A DNA stretch of 64,000 bases from positions 8,943,501 through 9,007,500 of the forward strand of contig CP114500.1 in assembly GCA_027186245.1 (NCBI GenBank), given 5' to 3'. The position numbers and the translations under genes were made by a program. Below the pieces are notes generated by a model that saw only the letters and a list, made by a program, of their open reading frames with translations, did no database searches and was not told the origin of the DNA. Positions 60,254 through 64,000 of this stretch are shown here, in pieces; position 1 is the first letter of the stretch; the number at the start of each line of letters is the position of its first letter. Origin of the DNA: Coriaria nepalensis (Eukaryota; Streptophyta; Magnoliopsida; Cucurbitales; Coriariaceae).

Positions 60254-61026
60254 GTGTGTCATTATAACCTTGTTTACACGTGCATTGAGAGACAGACCTA
60301 TCCTTTCAGATTATACCATAAGATAAATGTCTAAAAAATAAGAATTGAATGCGAGCAGGTATAATTTAAGCATACAGAGGAGAGGGAGAATCCCATCCTT
60401 TGAGCGAGTGAAGAGTGTATCTTGAGTGCATTATTCTGCCTTTGCTTGCTAATAAATAGAGTTGATTATTCAAGGCTCTGGTAGTACCACATTCTCCTGC
60501 AATTGGTCCTCAACACAAATGCTCAGAAACCTGAATATATGCATTATTATTAGTAGTGTTTCTACAACCCAATGAAACGAAATCCTGCGCGAGAGAAGGG
60601 AGAGATACTTGATAATGATTCTGATTCTTCCATGTTTTCATATACAAATTCTCACTCCGGTTGAACTTTTTCCATGCATGCAATTTCAACAAACATTTGC
60701 TGTGTTTTAATCATTATCAAAAAAAAAAAAATTGTTATATTTTAAAAAGCAAGCTTCGATTTTAACACATCCAATTAATGATGTGGAGTTCAAACAAAAA
60801 CTGAAACTTGAATTGTACTTCATCTCCCACTAACATGTTCAAACTTCCGTCTTGAAGTAATTTTTCTTCCAACCCAATTCACAAAAACGATAGTTTCATT
60901 CAGCACAAACTGGTGTGTATATTATATAACAATTGTATTCTGTAATCGAAATAAAAAGAGGAAATGGGAAAAAGGAAGTCTCACCTATGGGCACACGACC
61001 CCCAATTATGTGAGAAATAGGATTCA
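59706..61026. other. Convergent 3' region between CAC2 and the 158-aa gene
   Basis: Both genes end here, tail to tail. A GA-rich array lies at 60223-60253 and a poly-A run near 60719-60731. I see no exon. Confidence 0.5.
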
Positions 61027-61629
61027 TCACTCCTCATCCTCCGAGGGAGATGCATTCTTAATTGAAGCTGTCTCTGCCTCAACCGGGTGCGGAGGAGCGC
61101 CTAGAGAAATTTAAATAAAAAGAAATCAGCTCGAGAGTGTCTAATACTTTTCAACCTATTCCAAATCAAAGTAAGAAAGAAGCCAAATCTATCTTTATAT
61201 AGGAAGGGAAGAAGGAACGGAAATACCTTGAATGAAGTAAGCGGAAGAAGGCCAACCACGGACGGTAGTGGTAGACAAGGATTCCTCATCGGTGAGAGGA
61301 TTGGCGAGCTTCTCTACCAGCTGGGCGATGCCTTGGGAACGAGAGCGACGAGGAGGGACCCAGTAGGAGGCGCCGGGGAGGAAGGGGAGCCAATCGGGAG
61401 CGGAGCGGCGGACGATGATGCGATGGATTGCGTCCTCGAGCTTGCGAAGAAGGGGATCCGAGGAAGCAGAGGCAGGGTCGGAGAGGTCAGAGAGATCGGA
61501 GAGGTTGTGGTTAGGGAGGGAGGAGGAGTGGTTGGATTGGACGCGGAGGGCGAGTATTCCAGAGGAAGGAGGCTTGTGAGAGATATGGCGGGAAAGGGTT
61601 AGGGTTTGGTTCAGAGACCTTGACATCAT
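61027..61629 (-). CDS. Uncharacterised small plant protein, probably organelle-targeted
   Basis: Two exons, 61629-61227 and 61100-61027, join in phase to 158 aa. The N-terminus (MMSRSLNQTLTLSRHIS) is Ser/Arg/Leu-rich without acidic residues, like a mitochondrial or plastid presequence. The core has a conserved-looking block (LLRKLEDAIHRIIVRRSAPD, then WLPFLPGASYWVPP), and the end is acidic (SPSEDEE). I remember similar small plant proteins without an assigned role and do not claim a function. There is no membrane segment and no known catalytic motif. The GC-rich long + strand frame opposite exon 1 is a shadow. Confidence 0.82.
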
Positions 61630-61707
61630 CGCGCAGGGACGAACTTCTTCACTTTCTGAAAGAGATTACTTGACTTTTGAGAGAGAGAGAAGAAGAGTAT
61701 ATAACTG

Positions 61708-61745
<38 letters not shown>

Positions 61746-63500
61746 AATGGATACATACACATTTTTTTTTATAGAAACGACAAGTCGTCTGAGAAGTGGC
61801 ACAAAACACGTTTGCAGGAGGAATAGGTAAGCAGCACAACTATTGCACTTCATAGTGCATACATACAACCACAAGACGTATGATTTATTAATAGAAAGAT
61901 CCATCATCCATCCATTGATTCCATTCCCTACTTTCTAACTTTCTAACTTTCGAGACAGATGCTGATATGGATATGCATGTCGTGAGTGAACTGAAGCGAC
62001 GACGTCGTATCAATCAAACTCAATGGGTTACTGCTTTCGCAGCAGTTGCCAAACACTAGTCAGTCAAACAGCACCATGAAGCACTGCTCTGTCTGTCTCT
62101 GTCTTAAACCGTTGATAAGGGTGGCCGGTTCTTACTTTTTTACTTTTGACTGCGATCGGAGGAGGGCAAAACCGTAAAAGACAAAGACAGAGGGAGAAAG
62201 ACTTGCACAGAATTAGATCCCACGCTTTGGCGTTTGGATTCACATGACAACGCATTTTTCCCAACCGAAGAAAAGACAGAGAGAGAGACTTAGAGAAGGT
62301 GGTACAACGTCTGAATTTGAGGCTTAATTAATTAATTAATTATTACTATTATTTATGCCCAAGCCATATTAGTCTGGTTGGTGGCTGGTGGTTTCTGCCC
62401 GGACGAGACGATCTACCAGCTGTTGCGGCTCTTTCAAGAGATAGAAAGAGAGAGAAATACGCTTCTTACTTCATTTTTATATTATTAGGAGACTAAAAAT
62501 TTAGATGGAGACTGCTATGGAGATGGGATCTCAGTCTTACCAGCACCTATAATCACTCTTACTATCACTTCAACCACTTGCCTTTCATTCTTCTTCTCTT
62601 ACCCTTGCTCTGCTGCCTTCTTCTTTACTTCTTCCTTTCTTCAGGTATGTCTCCGATTCCATTCCCAACTCCCCCATTTTGACCCCTTCTCTTTCTTTAC
62701 TTTCCCTTCATCTTCCCCCTAATCGCCTTCTTTTCTTTGCATATACGGTGATGTCGAGATAATGCTATGCTTAATTTTATTTTGTCATGTCAAAGTTTCA
62801 TTTTGAGATATATTATTCCTTTCCTCAATTCTACTTGCTCATATGGTATGGATGGGTTAAGGTTCGCCAAATTTTTTTTTCTCAACTCTTTCTGATAGTT
62901 GATGCTTATTGTCTGAAATTATGAAGATGAGGTATTCCTTCTTTCTTTCTTAGATTTGATCTTCGCGCCTTTCTCAGCATCAACTATGCTTTACATTTTG
63001 TTTTGAAATTGAATGCTTCCTGATCTGTAAGACTGCAACTTTATTTCCTCTTATTGTTCCTGATTCTGCCTCTCTCAGTTTGGTAGACTTGATTAACATC
63101 ATTCTCTTTTCTTTCGTTTTCTTGGATTGTTATTATAATTCTCTTATTCTTCGAAGATAGATGGGAAGTTGTTTATGATGTAGTTCACTGAACTGAATTC
63201 ATAGACCATACGACCAAGATTTTAAGTATCCCATTGTTACTACTGGTGCTCTGCTCAATTGCTTCTCAGATTTATGACATCTAACTTTGAATCGTGATAT
63301 GAAATTTGCTTAAAATTGACTTCCATGGACTGGTTCTAGGGGTTGATCGAATTGAAACAATTACCTCTCTCACTACACTTGTATCTCCCTTATTTTATTT
63401 TATTTTATTTTATTTTGTCTGCCGTAGGAACTTTTGATCACCACATTGGATTCCCAATAGTCATTCCTGTTTTGTTTGGCTTCCTCCTAGAGAAACCTCA
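61630..63500. promoter_or_regulatory. Divergent intergenic region and leader of the At1g16860-like gene
   Basis: It holds promoters for the 158-aa gene and the next + strand gene. Microsatellites: (AT)n(AG)n at 61707-61745 and TTAA repeats at 62324-62342. A pyrimidine-rich leader near 62560-62644 ends TCTTCAG before GTATGT, a likely 5' UTR donor. Acceptors at about 63428 or 63490 precede the ATG at 63501. A TTTTA pentanucleotide run lies at 63391-63416. Confidence 0.5.
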
Positions 63501-64000
63501 ATGGGTTCCAGGTTCCCATCTCATCAGCTCAGCAATGGCCTTTATGTGTCGGGCCGTAAGGAGCAGCCCAAAGAAAGAACTCCCACAATGACCTCAGCGG
63601 CCATGCCGTACACTGGCGGTGATATCAAAAAGTCTGGAGAATTGGGCAAAATGTTTCCAATGGATGCATCCAAATCTAGGAAATCTGGACCTCTAAATAA
63701 TCCTCCTTCACGGACTGCGTCTTTTGGAGGCGCCACCTCTCATTCAGGACCCCTCATGCCTAATGCAGCACCTCGGGCCGGGTATACCACTTCAGGTCCC
63801 ACACCTTCTGGAGCCATGCCCGGTTCAGCCTCCCTAAAGAAGTCTGGTTCTGGGCCACTGAGTAAACACGGAGAGTCTGTCAAGAAGTCTTCTGGTCCTC
63901 AACCTGGTGGAGCGGCACGCCAAAACTCTGGCCCTATTCCTCCTGTACTGCCTGCGACTGGTCTGATCACATCGGGCCCTATCTTGTCAGGTCCACTAAA
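63501..64000 (+). CDS. At1g16860-like membrane protein, N-terminal part only
   Basis: The frame from the ATG at 63501 is open to the window end, 166 full codons. It starts MGSRFPSHQLSNGLYVSGR and continues with YTGGDIKKSGELGKMF, both hallmarks of a plant family of uncharacterised membrane proteins (Arabidopsis At1g16860 and At1g78880). The visible part is Ser/Pro/Gly-rich with repeated SGP tripeptides and no membrane span; the family's two transmembrane helices and long C-terminal domain would follow outside the window. The start at 63501 was preferred over a downstream ATG (63591) because it gives the conserved MGSRFPSHQLSNG beginning. Function is unknown. Confidence 0.88.
   Translation, partial: MGSRFPSHQLSNGLYVSGRKEQPKERTPTMTSAAMPYTGGDIKKSGELGKMFPMDASKSRKSGPLNNPPSRTASFGGATSHSGPLMPNAAPRAGYTTSGPTPSGAMPGSASLKKSGSGPLSKHGESVKKSSGPQPGGAARQNSGPIPPVLPATGLITSGPILSGPL

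Noticed and set aside
61228..61602. 124-aa + strand frame rich in Gly/Arg/Glu
   Set aside because: It is the antisense shadow of exon 1 of the 158-aa gene, whose splice sites and phase support the - strand.
1..64000. tRNA, rRNA or microRNA genes
   Set aside because: I saw no cloverleaf with A and B boxes; the tRNA-Met-like strings are LTR primer-binding sites. A covariance-model scan would be needed to exclude small RNAs.

Overview
This is a nuclear segment of a eudicot plant chromosome. It is AT-rich and its genes have many short GT-AG introns. The gene set is plant-specific: a p300/CBP-type HAC acetyltransferase, a USP-domain receptor-like cytoplasmic kinase, a plastid biotin carboxylase and an oxidosqualene cyclase. 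Large stretches are Ty1/copia retrotransposon. I rebuilt the exons by hand from splice signals and checked phase; every gene that lies wholly inside the window closes as one open frame.

Layout, left to right. 1-4137: a decayed copia element (A, + strand), cut by the window edge. 4598-6299 (-): the first four exons of an mTERF gene; its 3' part must lie beyond element A. 6668-11679: a complete but dead copia element (B, -) with TA...TA termini and a 5-bp target duplication. 12112-15214 (-): USP-domain/coiled-coil/protein kinase gene, 8 exons, 772 aa. 16409-25470 (+): HAC1-type histone acetyltransferase, 16 coding exons, 1710 aa. 26654-51030 (-): one oxidosqualene cyclase gene of the cycloartenol/cucurbitadienol synthase clade, 18 exons, 775 aa, spread over 24.4 kb because its introns hold four copia elements (C, D, E, F) and one 309-bp miniature LTR element (TRIM). 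51830-53240 (+): FAM32A-like protein, 136 aa. 54088-59705 (+): plastid biotin carboxylase subunit of acetyl-CoA carboxylase, 16 exons, 543 aa. 61027-61629 (-): small uncharacterised plant protein, 158 aa. 63501 to the window end (+): start of an At1g16860-like membrane protein gene.

The genes are independent transcription units, not an operon or an evident biosynthetic cluster. Kinase/HAC1, cyclase/FAM32A and the 158-aa gene/At1g16860-like gene are divergent pairs. HAC1/cyclase and biotin carboxylase/158-aa gene are convergent. From memory, the mTERF - USP-kinase - oxidosqualene cyclase - HAC1 neighbourhood resembles Arabidopsis At1g78930-At1g79000, so it may be an old conserved block.

I did not find an undescribed multi-gene system. 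The most notable object is the cyclase locus: an intact reading frame carrying five LTR-element insertions, all four copia copies in the sense orientation, with target duplications that allow each insertion to be mapped to the base. Other points of note are the TRIM, the non-canonical LTR termini of element B, a GC-AG intron, an in-frame gag-integrase deletion fusion in element F, and a 0.36-kb tandem duplication in element D.
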